Counted from the stretch's first letter, positions 8,932 to 18,540 are shown. The stretch is DNA of 64,000 nucleotides from Prevotella sp. (GCA_021204905.1 JAJPYN010000008.1:62001-126000), one strand, 5' to 3'. Numbers and translations are program-made. Notes: generated from the sequence alone by a model not told the origin.

Positions 8932-10430
8932 TTTTCAACACCGCCGTGCTCTACACGAAGATAATCATCTGCATGGTTATCTCACTGTGGACCGTGCCGC
9001 TGGTGCTGTCGTCGTTGGGCAAGGCCGACTTCGGACTGTATAACCTTGTCGCGGGCGTCATTGCCATGCTCGCCTTTCTAAACGGGGCGATGACCGTCTC
9101 CACGCAGCGCTTTCTCTCGGTAACAATCGGCGAGGGCGACGGCAAGAAGCTGCTGGAAGTATATAACCTAAGCATTCTCCTGCACATCATCATCGGCGTT
9201 ATAGTGGTGCTGCTGGTGGAGTCGTGCGCGCCGTTGCTGTTCGATAACTTTCTTTCAATCGACCCCGCGCGCCTCGCCACCGCCCGCCGCCTGCTGAACT
9301 ACCTTGTGGTAAGCGTCTTCTTCAGCATATTCATGGTGCCGTTTGATGCCGTGCTCAATGCCTACGAAAACCTGCTTGTGTTCTCCATCGTGGGCGTGAT
9401 TGAAGGGCTGTTAAAGTTGTCGGTGGCTCTTTGTCTGGCGCATATCACGGGCGACAGACTCAACTTTTACGGCATCGCTATTGCATCGGTGATGGTGTCG
9501 GTGTTCCTAATGAAATCGCTGTATGTCGTGTTCCGCTACCGTCATCTCCGCTTTTCCGCCGCCGCGCTCCGTAATATGCGCCTGTTCCGCGAAATGTTTT
9601 TCTTCGCCGGATGGAACACTATATCCACGCTGTCGATAGTCTTTCGCAATCAAGGACTTGCCGTCGTGCTCAACCATTTCTTCGGTACGGTGGTCAATGC
9701 AGCTTACGGCATAGGCAACCAAATCAACGGTGTGCTGGGCTATTTCTCGTCAACAATACAGAAGAGCGTCAACCCCCAGCTGATGCAGAGCCAAGGTGCG
9801 CACGACAGCGACAAGCTGTTCAGCATGACCTACGGGCTGAGCAAGTACTCCACGCTCTGCATGGGGATAGTGGCGATACCCGTCGTAGTGGAGATGCCCT
9901 ATATACTCCGCGTGTGGCTGACCAACCCTCCCGAGGGCACGGTGGCAATATCGAGGCTCATCATAGTCCTGTCCTTGACTTACCAATTATCATCGGGACT
10001 GATGTCCGCCATACAGTCTACGGGGCGCATAAAATGGTATACCACCACCATCGGACTGCTGCTCCTGTCCACCTTGCCCGTAGCTTACGCCTTTCTGAAA
10101 TACGGCTGCCCGACAGAGAGCGCCCTCATTACGGCGTGCGTCATCGAAGTTGTTGCGCTCGGCGTAAGGCTGTTTTTCGCCCGCAGACTGGTGGGACTGT
10201 CGGTTAAGACCCACATCACAAAGGTGATAATACCCGTCGTGCTGCTGTTTGTCGGGGTGGGACTAATCTTGGAAATCATCACGTTGCTCGTCCCGCCGTC
10301 GTTCATTCGACTGCTCGCCGTATGCATCACAAGCGTGGCCGTCTATTGTTTCTTTGCTTACAGATTATTACTGTCGAAATCGGAACAGGCGTATGTCGCC
10401 CAACTGGTTCATAAAACTATACGCAGATGA
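8910..10430 (+). CDS. Polysaccharide flippase (Wzx-like, MATE/MVF superfamily)
   Basis: 506 aa, almost entirely hydrophobic with 12-14 predicted helices. The N-terminus (RIVFNTAVLYTKIIICM, then LGKADFGLYNLVAGVIAML) matches the common start of Wzx-type proteins. It is expected to move lipid-linked repeat units across the inner membrane. The frame is open further upstream to 8751, but the extra N-terminus is antisense-like and overlaps the polymerase gene by a long way, so the ATG at 8910 is preferred. It overlaps the next gene by ATGA (10427-10430). Confidence 0.88.
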   Translation: MQGTNRIVFNTAVLYTKIIICMVISLWTVPLVLSSLGKADFGLYNLVAGVIAMLAFLNGAMTVSTQRFLSVTIGEGDGKKLLEVYNLSILLHIIIGVIVVLLVESCAPLLFDNFLSIDPARLATARRLLNYLVVSVFFSIFMVPFDAVLNAYENLLVFSIVGVIEGLLKLSVALCLAHITGDRLNFYGIAIASVMVSVFLMKSLYVVFRYRHLRFSAAALRNMRLFREMFFFAGWNTISTLSIVFRNQGLAVVLNHFFGTVVNAAYGIGNQINGVLGYFSSTIQKSVNPQLMQSQGAHDSDKLFSMTYGLSKYSTLCMGIVAIPVVVEMPYILRVWLTNPPEGTVAISRLIIVLSLTYQLSSGLMSAIQSTGRIKWYTTTIGLLLLSTLPVAYAFLKYGCPTESALITACVIEVVALGVRLFFARRLVGLSVKTHITKVIIPVVLLFVGVGLILEIITLLVPPSFIRLLAVCITSVAVYCFFAYRLLLSKSEQAYVAQLVHKTIRR

Positions 10431-11653
10431 AAGTAGGTATCATGGCGTTCCACTACGCTATCAACTTCGGCGCAACGCTGCAATTGCTCTCCACATACCG
10501 GTATTTGCTCGCGCATAACCTCACGCCGATCATCATCAACTGGGTGCCCGAAGATGCGGAACAGATGTACCAAAGGCGGTCTCCGGCAAGCGAATGCGGG
10601 CTGTGGACCAAGATGAGGCGCAACCTGTGGACGGAAACGGCACTGTGCCGCACATCCGATGACGTGGCGAAAGTGATTGAACGGGAGAATATCGAGGCGG
10701 TAATCATCGGCAGCGACGCCGTGTGTCAGTGCCACACGCTTAGGGAGCGGATTGTCTTCCCCTGCCGTACAATCATAGGTGTTCGCGGCGGCTTGTCCTA
10801 CGCGCAGTACCCCAACGCTTTCTGGGCGGACTGGAACAACCGCCTGCGTCAACCCGTCCCGGTGGCTGTCATCTCGGCTTCGTCGCAGGATTCGATTTAC
10901 AAATACTTTGGTAAAAAGATGCGGCGGGCGATGTGCAACAACATTCTCGACTATGCATATATGTCCGTGCGCGACGAGTGGACCCGGAAAATGATAGTCT
11001 ATATCACGCGCGGACTGTGCTCGCCGGACATAACGCCCGACCCTGTTTTTGCCTTCTCGCAGAACGCCGGCGATATTCTGCCCTCGCGCGAAGACCTGTC
11101 CCGCCGCTTCAAACTGCCGGAGAAGTACGTCGTAATGAGCTTTATCAACGCCCGCACCGTATCGCAAGACTGGATAGACCGCATCGCACGACACGCCAAA
11201 GAGACGGACGGCGCGGAAGTGATAATGCTTCCCTTCGCCCACGCCGACAGCTTCGGACACGCCGCACGCGAGATTCCGCTGCCCCTGTCGCCGCTCGACT
11301 GGTATGCATTGATAAAATACAGCAACGGCTACGTGGGGCACAACATGCACCCCATAATAGTTTCCCTTCATAATGCGGTGCCGTTTTTCAGCTTCGACAA
11401 CTACGGCTTGAAACGCCTCAACGGACTGGTTGCCACCGACAAGTCAAGCAAAATCAAGCATATTCTCGACCGCGCGGGACTGAGCCGGCAACGTGTCTCA
11501 TGCATCTCGCGCCGCTTCAAAGCGCCCGAGCCCGAGGCTGTCTACGCCCGTTTGAGAGCAACCGATCCGGCAAAGGAACGTATCTTCGCCGAAGATTATC
11601 TGCGGAGGTATAACAAGATGATGGCTGACGCGACCGACGCAATTATGGCGTAA
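10427..11653 (+). CDS. Polysaccharide pyruvyl transferase family protein
   Basis: 408 aa. The N-terminus MKVGIMAFHYAINFGATLQLLSTYRYL is the usual opening of the polysaccharide pyruvyl transferase family, and the C-terminal half contains HADSFGH, DWYALIKYSNGYVGHNMHPIIVSL and FFSFDNYG, in the GT-B-like second domain. The family adds pyruvate ketals to sugars, although several members have other roles. Translational coupling to the flippase gene through ATGA supports a place in the capsule operon. Confidence 0.85.
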   Translation: MKVGIMAFHYAINFGATLQLLSTYRYLLAHNLTPIIINWVPEDAEQMYQRRSPASECGLWTKMRRNLWTETALCRTSDDVAKVIERENIEAVIIGSDAVCQCHTLRERIVFPCRTIIGVRGGLSYAQYPNAFWADWNNRLRQPVPVAVISASSQDSIYKYFGKKMRRAMCNNILDYAYMSVRDEWTRKMIVYITRGLCSPDITPDPVFAFSQNAGDILPSREDLSRRFKLPEKYVVMSFINARTVSQDWIDRIARHAKETDGAEVIMLPFAHADSFGHAAREIPLPLSPLDWYALIKYSNGYVGHNMHPIIVSLHNAVPFFSFDNYGLKRLNGLVATDKSSKIKHILDRAGLSRQRVSCISRRFKAPEPEAVYARLRATDPAKERIFAEDYLRRYNKMMADATDAIMA

Positions 11654-11700
11654 GCCCCGGCAAATATCGACAAGGACGGGCAAACCAAGGCCGCCGGCAA

Positions 11701-12260
11701 TCATATAATATGGTTAAAGTCGCCTTTAACCGCGTATCCGTAATTATAAACATTCCGTTCCCTGCGCCCTATCACACGAGCGGGCACGCCTCCGACAATA
11801 GTGTAGGGTTCCACATCTTTCGTTACGACGGCACCCGAAGCCACAACCGCACCCTCGCCAATCTTCACTCCGGGCAGGACGATAGCGCGGCTGCACACCC
11901 ACGCGAACGCACCTATCTCAACCGTCCCCCCCTTCCGCAGAAAGCAATATCGTTGTAATCATGGTGCAAAGTCCATATAACCGCTTCGTATGCAATCACC
12001 GCATTACGGCGTATAACCAGCCCTTTGCGTGCGTCCAACAGCACGTGTGGTCCGATGCTGACACCGTCCTCAATTGTCAGCAACGCCGGATTTCTGACCG
12101 AAAAACCCGGATAAAACCGCACGTTCTTCGACATTCGGACGCCCATCCGCCGCATTCCCCAGTTGCGCAACCGGCGGCTCGGCAGACCGGGAATTATCGT
12201 TGAGGCGAGCAACTCACGCAGTCCGGTAACGTACCCTCTGATGTTTCTCCTTATATTCAT
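11701..12260 (-). pseudogene. Hexapeptide-repeat O-acyltransferase, frame broken at a G7 tract
   Basis: The first part (12260-11913) begins MNIRRNIRGYV and runs through hexapeptide repeats (VSIGPHVLLDARKGLVI) to [15 protein letters not shown], then stops in the wrong frame. The second part (11898-11701) continues with [23 protein letters not shown] and GGVPARVIG. The two frames join at a run of seven G on minus (11932-11926). One extra G would give a continuous protein of 186 aa reading [21 protein letters not shown], the normal family sequence. His residues of LHHD are the expected catalytic site. It lies opposite to the flanking glycan genes. It may be a true pseudogene, a phase-variable gene or a homopolymer sequencing error. 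Confidence 0.8.
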
Positions 12261-12566
12261 TTGTTTGAAAGGTTATAAAAACGATTGAACAAACCGCGTC
12301 CAAAGGTAATTATAAATATCGGAAACTGCAAATTGCGGCGTGATAGCTTGTACGGGCGGTCGTGTACCTTGCCGGCGCGCCTCTTTTCGTTTTTTGATAC
12401 GATGGAATAAATGCGGCGGAGCAAAATAAACGGAGGGGGAGTTGCACGATTGGAGAGGATTGATTACTTTCGCTGAAAGAAGCGGAGCAAGGGTCAGTGT
12501 GCAACGGCGATGGCGGTGCTGTTTGGCAGTAATGACCTTGCTAATCAGAAGTTTGCGCGGTTTACG
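12261..12566. other. Intergenic region without a recognised gene
   Basis: About 300 bp between the divergent acyltransferase and lipoprotein genes. It holds an imperfect -7 box (TACTTTCG around 12465). A minus-strand frame of 100 codons here shows no similarity or signal that I recognise. Confidence 0.4.
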
Positions 12567-14063
12567 ATGAGGCATCTGTTGGCGTACATATCAGTGTTTA
12601 TTATCATCTCGGCGGTTGTTTCGTGCAGCGGCGACGAGGTTGGATTCGTCTACGAGCCGGGCAATTACATGCCTGACGCGTCGGGGCGGTACGGCGTGCG
12701 GTGGAGTCTGACCGACGTGAACGACCTTGGGGAGCGGTGCTTCTCCGCCTGCAACAAAACAGCGCGGATAGGTATCGGGCAGCAGGACGGCTACTCCGAC
12801 TTCGACACCATCTATCCTTGGTCGGAGATGCAGCTGTGCAATATCGGCGGCGACACGTTTGTCAGGATACCCAAGTTCTCTGTTAAGAGGTATCAGGACG
12901 GCGGGTATGAATACCGCATTATTACCCGCGAGGGCACGCCGCACCCGGCATTCATCGAGGACGGGCGGGAGCTTGACGCGATTTATGTCGGGGCTTACGA
13001 GGGTTATTGCGACGGCGGGAAGTTGTATTCCGTGCCCGATGTCATTCCTTCTTCTAATTATTCGCCGCAGGACTTCCTCGATATGGCGCAGCGAAGGGGC
13101 GGGGGTTATTCGTTGTATGATATGCGGACGGTGGATTTAATTTTCACGCTCTTCGCCGTGGAATATGGTTGCAGGAATTCGGGCGTGGTACTCGGCTACG
13201 GCATCTCGCAATATCAACAGCCGTTGGAGCGTGAGTTTTCCGGCGCGAGCACGTTCTATTCGGCGGAGAGGGCAATAGGGACAAATACTTTTCGCACGAA
13301 ATATCGCGGCAATGAGCAGAGGATTGCTGTCGGTTCGAACATCTGCATCTGCAAGGCTACGCAGGACAGCGTGCTGACTTTTGCCAAGGTCTTGTCGATT
13401 GAAAGCGATAAGAAGAAGGGCGAGACGGTGTATTATTTCGACGGCGACCCTATCGATGTGGACACCGATTGCTTCATCGGCAGTTGCGCCCAGACGACGA
13501 ATTGGACGGAGACTTGTTCGGTGCCGCTCGCTTGGCACACCGGTCGCGCCGACATGCGGGACGGGTATGATGCCGACAAACGTAACCCGATGCGTTACCG
13601 TTGGATAGAGAACGTTGTGGGCAACCTGTGGCACTACCTGCCCGACGTTACTTTTGTCGACAACCGGATGTTCGTTTGCGCAAATATGAAAGATTACGTC
13701 ATGCACAAGCACGAGGCCCCTTACGCCGAGGTCAACTATTCGTTCCCGCTGAATGAGGACAACGGGGAGCAGAAGGACAAGCGCGGCAGTAACTTTTGGA
13801 CAACATCGCTTTACTGCGACAAGGATTACAGTTATGTCTCTTTCGGCAACGATTTCGATAGTCAACTGCTTAGTAATCAGGCGTATGGGGCGTATTATTA
13901 CCTGCGCGAAGGGGTGAATATCATTGCCAACGGCGGCGGCTTCGACCATGAGTTTCGCTGCAACCTGCTCACTAACCGCGCGTGGATCTACCCCGGCAGG
14001 CGGTGGTTCCTCTACGGTGCGCGCCTGATTTACAAGCCTCTCGACGCCGAAATTGACGAATAA
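12567..14063 (+). CDS. Lipoprotein with a phage-tail/C-type-lectin-like domain, copy 1
   Basis: 498 aa starting MRHLLAYISVF, with a lipoprotein signal ending VVSC (lipid-bearing C20). The frame is open upstream to 12510, but only the ATG at 12567 gives the signal. The body contains IPKFSVKRY, HPAFIEDGRELDAIYVGAYEGY, VDLIFTLFAVEYGCRNSG and YRWIENVVGNLWHYL, and ends WFLYGARLIYKP. From memory, this order resembles a domain in phage tail proteins and proteins of the formylglycine-enzyme/C-type-lectin fold; this is unverified. Blocks 12681-13057 and 13421-13939 look identical to copy 2 by eye, but the part between is diverged. Its role in the capsule locus is unknown; surface binding of glycan or phage is a guess. 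Confidence 0.7.
   Translation: MRHLLAYISVFIIISAVVSCSGDEVGFVYEPGNYMPDASGRYGVRWSLTDVNDLGERCFSACNKTARIGIGQQDGYSDFDTIYPWSEMQLCNIGGDTFVRIPKFSVKRYQDGGYEYRIITREGTPHPAFIEDGRELDAIYVGAYEGYCDGGKLYSVPDVIPSSNYSPQDFLDMAQRRGGGYSLYDMRTVDLIFTLFAVEYGCRNSGVVLGYGISQYQQPLEREFSGASTFYSAERAIGTNTFRTKYRGNEQRIAVGSNICICKATQDSVLTFAKVLSIESDKKKGETVYYFDGDPIDVDTDCFIGSCAQTTNWTETCSVPLAWHTGRADMRDGYDADKRNPMRYRWIENVVGNLWHYLPDVTFVDNRMFVCANMKDYVMHKHEAPYAEVNYSFPLNEDNGEQKDKRGSNFWTTSLYCDKDYSYVSFGNDFDSQLLSNQAYGAYYYLREGVNIIANGGGFDHEFRCNLLTNRAWIYPGRRWFLYGARLIYKPLDAEIDE
12681..13057 (+). repeat. Duplicated block A (copy 1)
   Basis: 377 bp that appear identical to 16317-16693. Sequences upstream (signal peptides) and downstream are different. 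Confidence 0.85.
13421..13939 (+). repeat. Duplicated block B (copy 1)
   Basis: 519 bp that appear identical to 17056-17574. The offset to copy 2 is 3635 bp, versus 3636 bp for block A, because copy 2 lacks one G in between. Confidence 0.85.
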
Positions 14064-14080
14064 TCTTTAATTTTGCGGGC

Positions 14081-15238
14081 ATGAAAATCGCGTATATCTC
14101 ACATTCCCCGCTTGCCGACTGCGACCTGCCGCTGTTGCGCGCGCTGCGTATGGCGGGGCAGGAGGTGATTTATTTCCTGATGGTGTCGCCGTCGACGAGG
14201 CAAGGTACCGTCATCAACATACCCGAACTCCAACCTCATGGCGGACTGGTTCCGGCGCGCGAATACCCGTCGCTGGCGAGCTTGAAGGCGTGGCTGCCGA
14301 TGAGTCAGATCTACGTGGTGAACATGCCGAAAGCGCACGATTGGGCTCCGTCGTCGCTGCGGGCAATCAGCGCGTTGTGCAGTTACATCCGCCGCCACGA
14401 CTTCGATGTGGTGCACGTAACGTCGCCCTTGCGCTACGGCAGCTTCGGCTTATACCGTTTCCGCCGCCGGATGGTGATGACGATGCACGACCCCCTGCCG
14501 CATTCGAGCGACCTCGGCCGGATGAACAGGTTCCACCGCAGCGTCGCGTTCCGGCTCGTGGGCAACTTCATCATCCTCAGCGAGCGGCTGCGCAAGGGCT
14601 TTATTTGCACGTATCATTTAGAAAATAAAAGGGTTTTCACGACGGGCCTGAGCGTGTACGATGTGTTAAATCAGGTGCAGCCCGCGCCGATGACCTTGCC
14701 CGAAAAATATATCCTTTTCGCCGGCAGCATCAATTCGCACAAAGGCATACGCTACCTTTGCGAGGCGATGAGGCAGCTTAATAAAAAACACAAGGACCTC
14801 AGTCTGGTCATCGCCGGCAGGGGCAGGTTCGACTTTGACATGAACGCTTACACGTCGGAACTGCCGGTCGAGGTTATCAACCGCTATGTTACTGATAGTG
14901 AATTAGTTACGTTAATCGAAAGCTCCGTCGCGGTGGTTTGTCCTTACATCGATGCCACGCAGAGCGGCGTGATAATGAGCAGTTTCGCTTTAAACAAACC
15001 CGTGATTGCGACGGACACCGGTGCCCTCGCGGATATGTTCACCCCGGGCAAGCATGGTCTGCTCGTTCCGCCCCGCGACAGCAAGGCAATAGCTGCGGCT
15101 GTGGAGCAAATGATGAGGCCGGGCATAGCGGAAACGATGGGCGAAAACATTCGTCAGGATTACGCCGAGGGCAACCGCTCGTGGGCGAATATCGCGCGGA
15201 AAACAATAGAGGTTTACAAAGCGGCGGCAAGGGCATGA
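14081..15238 (+). CDS. Glycosyltransferase, GT4-like (GT-B fold)
   Basis: 385 aa. The C-terminal half has the GT4 features: YILFAGSINSHKGIRYLCEAM, LVIAGRGRF, and a donor-binding region PYIDATQSGVIMSSFALNKPVIAT followed by GLLVPPRDSKAIAAAV. The usual E-x7-E is replaced by an ATQSGV type, as in some family members. It would transfer one sugar to the growing repeat unit at the inner face of the membrane. A TAATTTTG box (14068-14075) ends only 5 bp before the ATG. Its last four bases (ATGA) overlap the next gene. Confidence 0.87.
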   Translation: MKIAYISHSPLADCDLPLLRALRMAGQEVIYFLMVSPSTRQGTVINIPELQPHGGLVPAREYPSLASLKAWLPMSQIYVVNMPKAHDWAPSSLRAISALCSYIRRHDFDVVHVTSPLRYGSFGLYRFRRRMVMTMHDPLPHSSDLGRMNRFHRSVAFRLVGNFIILSERLRKGFICTYHLENKRVFTTGLSVYDVLNQVQPAPMTLPEKYILFAGSINSHKGIRYLCEAMRQLNKKHKDLSLVIAGRGRFDFDMNAYTSELPVEVINRYVTDSELVTLIESSVAVVCPYIDATQSGVIMSSFALNKPVIATDTGALADMFTPGKHGLLVPPRDSKAIAAAVEQMMRPGIAETMGENIRQDYAEGNRSWANIARKTIEVYKAAARA

Positions 15239-16146
15239 AACGGGCGGCGATAGTAATAGTTACTTACAACAGCGAGGCGGACATCCTCGATTGCATTAAG
15301 TCGATTGAGGCGCATTCTGACCTGCCTAAAAAGGACCTTGAACTGATCATCGTCGACAACGACAGCCGCAATGCAGACACGATGTTCGCGGGCATTAAAC
15401 GGCTTTGGGGCGAGGATGTCATCTTAATAAAAAACACCTTGAACGGCGGTTACGGACAAGGCAACAACCTCGGCATCCGCGCCGCCACCGCACCCGTGGT
15501 ATTGATTATGAACCCCGACGTGCGCCTTTACGAACCCGTCTTTGCGCGCGCATTATCGCGGTTTGAAGGCAACGAGAAGATCGGCCTTTTGGGCATGGTG
15601 CAGATGTACTCCGAAACGCGCCGCAGCAACCATTCCTTTTGCCCCGCGTGGCTCGTCAACGGCTACTTGCTGCTCGCCCTTTACGCCGTGTGCAACCGCC
15701 GCGATTGGTACCTGCCGAGGTGGATGTACGTTCACGGCTCGTGCTTCTTCGTAAGAAAAAAGATGTTCCTTAAAGCTGGCGGCTTCGACGAAACGAACTT
15801 CCTTTACGGCGAGGAGGAGGACCTGCATTTCCGCATGAAACGCCTTTTCGGGCCGGCCTGCTTCGCGTTCGACAAGTCGCTGCATTACATCCACCTTGCG
15901 TCGGAGCGGCAGCCGAGTGCGGATTACGAGAAACGGTTGTTTGAAGTCAACGCCGCGCTATATGCGAAGAAGGGCATCAGCCGCCGCGTCATCCTGCGCC
16001 ATTTCCTGCAAGCCAACCGCCTGTTGCTGCTCAAGGCGGGGCTTAAATCGAAGGCCGGCGAGAGGTATAAGGTTTTAAAGGCGTTCCGCGAATACCTCCT
16101 TGCGAGACGGGCGGATATTGATATGAATAAACAGGCACGTATTTAA
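15235..16146 (+). CDS. Glycosyltransferase family 2 (rhamnosyltransferase-like)
   Basis: 303 aa from the ATG at 15235; the frame is open further upstream but that part overlaps the previous gene out of frame. GT-A features: VIVTYNSEADILDCIKSI, IIVDNDSRN, NGGYGQGNNLGIRAA and VVLIMNPDVRL, where NPD replaces the more common DDD at the nucleotide-binding site, as in WbbL-type rhamnosyltransferases. GGFDE and GEEEDLHFRMK supply the acceptor/catalytic part. Probable sugar: rhamnose or another deoxysugar, not provable here. Confidence 0.87.
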   Translation: MKRAAIVIVTYNSEADILDCIKSIEAHSDLPKKDLELIIVDNDSRNADTMFAGIKRLWGEDVILIKNTLNGGYGQGNNLGIRAATAPVVLIMNPDVRLYEPVFARALSRFEGNEKIGLLGMVQMYSETRRSNHSFCPAWLVNGYLLLALYAVCNRRDWYLPRWMYVHGSCFFVRKKMFLKAGGFDETNFLYGEEEDLHFRMKRLFGPACFAFDKSLHYIHLASERQPSADYEKRLFEVNAALYAKKGISRRVILRHFLQANRLLLLKAGLKSKAGERYKVLKAFREYLLARRADIDMNKQARI

Positions 16147-16316
16147 ACACTTTAAAGCAAATGCGCAGAATAATATGGATTATATTTGTACTGGTTGCCA
16201 TCTCCGCGGTTTTATCTTGTTCGGAAGACGAGCTTGAGCAACTTGCTGCTACGCCCGTGAACGACACCGGCTCGGATTCAGCAGAGCAAGACAGGGACTC
16301 CGTTCAGGAAAGAACA

Positions 16317-16693
16317 TCGGGGCGGTACGGCGTGCGGTGGAGTCTGACCGACGTGAACGACCTTGGGGAGCGGTGCTTCTCCGCCTGCAACAAAACAGCG
16401 CGGATAGGTATCGGGCAGCAGGACGGCTACTCCGACTTCGACACCATCTATCCTTGGTCGGAGATGCAGCTGTGCAATATCGGCGGCGACACGTTTGTCA
16501 GGATACCCAAGTTCTCTGTTAAGAGGTATCAGGACGGCGGGTATGAATACCGCATTATTACCCGCGAGGGCACGCCGCACCCGGCATTCATCGAGGACGG
16601 GCGGGAGCTTGACGCGATTTATGTCGGGGCTTACGAGGGTTATTGCGACGGCGGGAAGTTGTATTCCGTGCCCGATGTCATTCCTTCTTCTAA
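16317..16693 (+). repeat. Duplicated block A (copy 2)
   Basis: Appears identical to 12681-13057; see copy 1. Confidence 0.85.
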
Positions 16694-17055
16694 CTATTCG
16701 CCGCAGGAGTTCCTTGATATGGCGCAGAATAGGGGGGGAACTACTCGCTTTATGATATGCGGACGGTGGATTTAATTTTCACGCTTTTCGCCGTGGAATA
16801 CGGTTGCCGCAACTCCGGAGTGATACTCGGCTACGGCATCGCGCAATATCAGCAGCCGTTGGAGGCGGAGTATTCCGGCACGGATGTGTTTTATTCAAAA
16901 GAGAAGGCAAACGGCGTGAATGCGTTCCGCACAAAGTACCGCGGCGGTAGCAAGAGGATATCTGTCGGTTCGAACATTTGTATATGTGGGGGATACCAAG
17001 AGAATATCTTGACCTTTGCCCGTTGTTTGGCAATAGAGAGTTCGGAAAAGGACGA

Positions 17056-17574
17056 CGAGACGGTGTATTATTTCGACGGCGACCCTATCGATGTGGACAC
17101 CGATTGCTTCATCGGCAGTTGCGCCCAGACGACGAATTGGACGGAGACTTGTTCGGTGCCGCTCGCTTGGCACACCGGTCGCGCCGACATGCGGGACGGG
17201 TATGATGCCGACAAACGTAACCCGATGCGTTACCGTTGGATAGAGAACGTTGTGGGCAACCTGTGGCACTACCTGCCCGACGTTACTTTTGTCGACAACC
17301 GGATGTTCGTTTGCGCAAATATGAAAGATTACGTCATGCACAAGCACGAGGCCCCTTACGCCGAGGTCAACTATTCGTTCCCGCTGAATGAGGACAACGG
17401 GGAGCAGAAGGACAAGCGCGGCAGTAACTTTTGGACAACATCGCTTTACTGCGACAAGGATTACAGTTATGTCTCTTTCGGCAACGATTTCGATAGTCAA
17501 CTGCTTAGTAATCAGGCGTATGGGGCGTATTATTACCTGCGCGAAGGGGTGAATATCATTGCCAACGGCGGCGG
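17056..17574 (+). repeat. Duplicated block B (copy 2)
   Basis: Appears identical to 13421-13939. Similarity continues, with a few differences, to about 17665. Confidence 0.85.
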
Positions 17575-17721
17575 GTTCGACCATGAGTTTCGCTGCAACC
17601 TGCTCACTAACCGCGCGTGGATCTACACAGGCAAGCGGTGGTTCCTCTACGGTGCACGGCTTATATACAAGCCCGCGGCGGAATATTCGGAAAATAATGA
17701 ATGATATTGGAATGATAGCTT

Positions 17722-18540
17722 ATGCTTCTTAATCAACAAACCGACATTAGTGTAATTATCCCGACGTACAAGCCGGAGGATTATATCTCGAAGTGCATCG
17801 CGAGCCTCGCCGGGCAGACGCTGCCGAAGGAGCGTTACGAAGTGATTATAGTGCTTAACGGGTGCCGCGAGCCGTATCTGACGCAGATAAACGGCGTGCT
17901 GAAAGGGTATCCTGCGCTGAACGCGGACGTTGTGCAGACTGACTACGGCAACGTGTCGAACGCGCGGAATATCGGGCTTGAGCGCGCTCGCGGCAGGTTC
18001 ATAGCTTTTGTCGACGATGACGATTGGATTAGCGCGAATTATCTTGAAAACCTCTTGGACAATGCCGTGAGCGACGGGATAGTGCAAGGCAATGTCTGCG
18101 CGATAGACGACAGCACGGGGCGGGAATATCCGCATTACGCAGCTAAAGCGTACCAACGTCTTCGCAATGCCAAAACGCTGAATGTGGTTAATGCCCGCAG
18201 CTTCCTCTCCGCCGTGTGGTGCAAGCTGATTCCGAGGGAGATTATAGGTAGCGCGAAGTTCGACACCGCTTGCATCCGCAGCCAAGATTCGCTGTTTATG
18301 TTCGCCCTATCGAAGCGGATTAAGACGATAACCCTCGCGCCGGCCGACACGGTTTATTTCATCAGAGTGCGCACCGGTTCGGCAAGCCGCAAGCAGCGCA
18401 GTTGGGCATGGAAATGGCGCATGGTAAGGGTCTTGTTTGCCCGTTACACGCGCGTGTGGCTGTCCGACATCGGCGGGTACAGCTTCCTCCTTTATTTAAC
18501 CCGCATGCTGGCTGCGGCGCGGCAATATCTACTGCGCTGA
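17722..18540 (+). CDS. Glycosyltransferase family 2
   Basis: 272 aa with the GT-A opening ISVIIPTYKPEDYISKCIASLAGQ, the segment GNVSNARNIGLERARG, and the metal/nucleotide-binding FVDDDDWIS. The C-terminal part is shorter than in many GT2 enzymes and carries basic residues (RKQRSWAWKWRM) that could touch the membrane. It is the last plus-strand gene of the polysaccharide cluster and converges on the minus-strand genes across a 101 bp gap filled with tandem repeats. Confidence 0.86.
   Translation: MLLNQQTDISVIIPTYKPEDYISKCIASLAGQTLPKERYEVIIVLNGCREPYLTQINGVLKGYPALNADVVQTDYGNVSNARNIGLERARGRFIAFVDDDDWISANYLENLLDNAVSDGIVQGNVCAIDDSTGREYPHYAAKAYQRLRNAKTLNVVNARSFLSAVWCKLIPREIIGSAKFDTACIRSQDSLFMFALSKRIKTITLAPADTVYFIRVRTGSASRKQRSWAWKWRMVRVLFARYTRVWLSDIGGYSFLLYLTRMLAAARQYLLR

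Larger units (their letters stand above)
16161..17704 (+). pseudogene. Lipoprotein with a phage-tail/C-type-lectin-like domain, copy 2, frame broken at a G7 tract
   Basis: The first part (16161-16775) begins MRRIIWIIFVLV with a lipoprotein signal ending VLSC (C20), followed by a Ser/Asp/Gln-rich linker absent from copy 1. It leaves frame after AQNRGG at a run of seven G (16732-16738). The second part, in another frame to 17704, resumes SLYDMRTVDLIFTLF and runs to the normal end WFLYGARLIYKP. One extra G would restore a single frame of about 515 residues. Copy 1 has an interrupted run (GGGGCGGGGG) at the same place and is intact. The repaired product would be a second surface lipoprotein of the same family. 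True mutation, phase variation or sequencing error are all possible. Confidence 0.75.

Noticed and set aside
12273..12575. Minus-strand frame of 100 codons
   Set aside because: Basic, repetitive composition, no start signal and no recognisable domain; it lies in the AT-richer gap between divergent genes.
12567..17704. Diversity-generating retroelement
   Set aside because: No reverse transcriptase, no template repeat and no adenine-biased differences between the copies; the diverged part lies between conserved blocks and not at the C-terminus.
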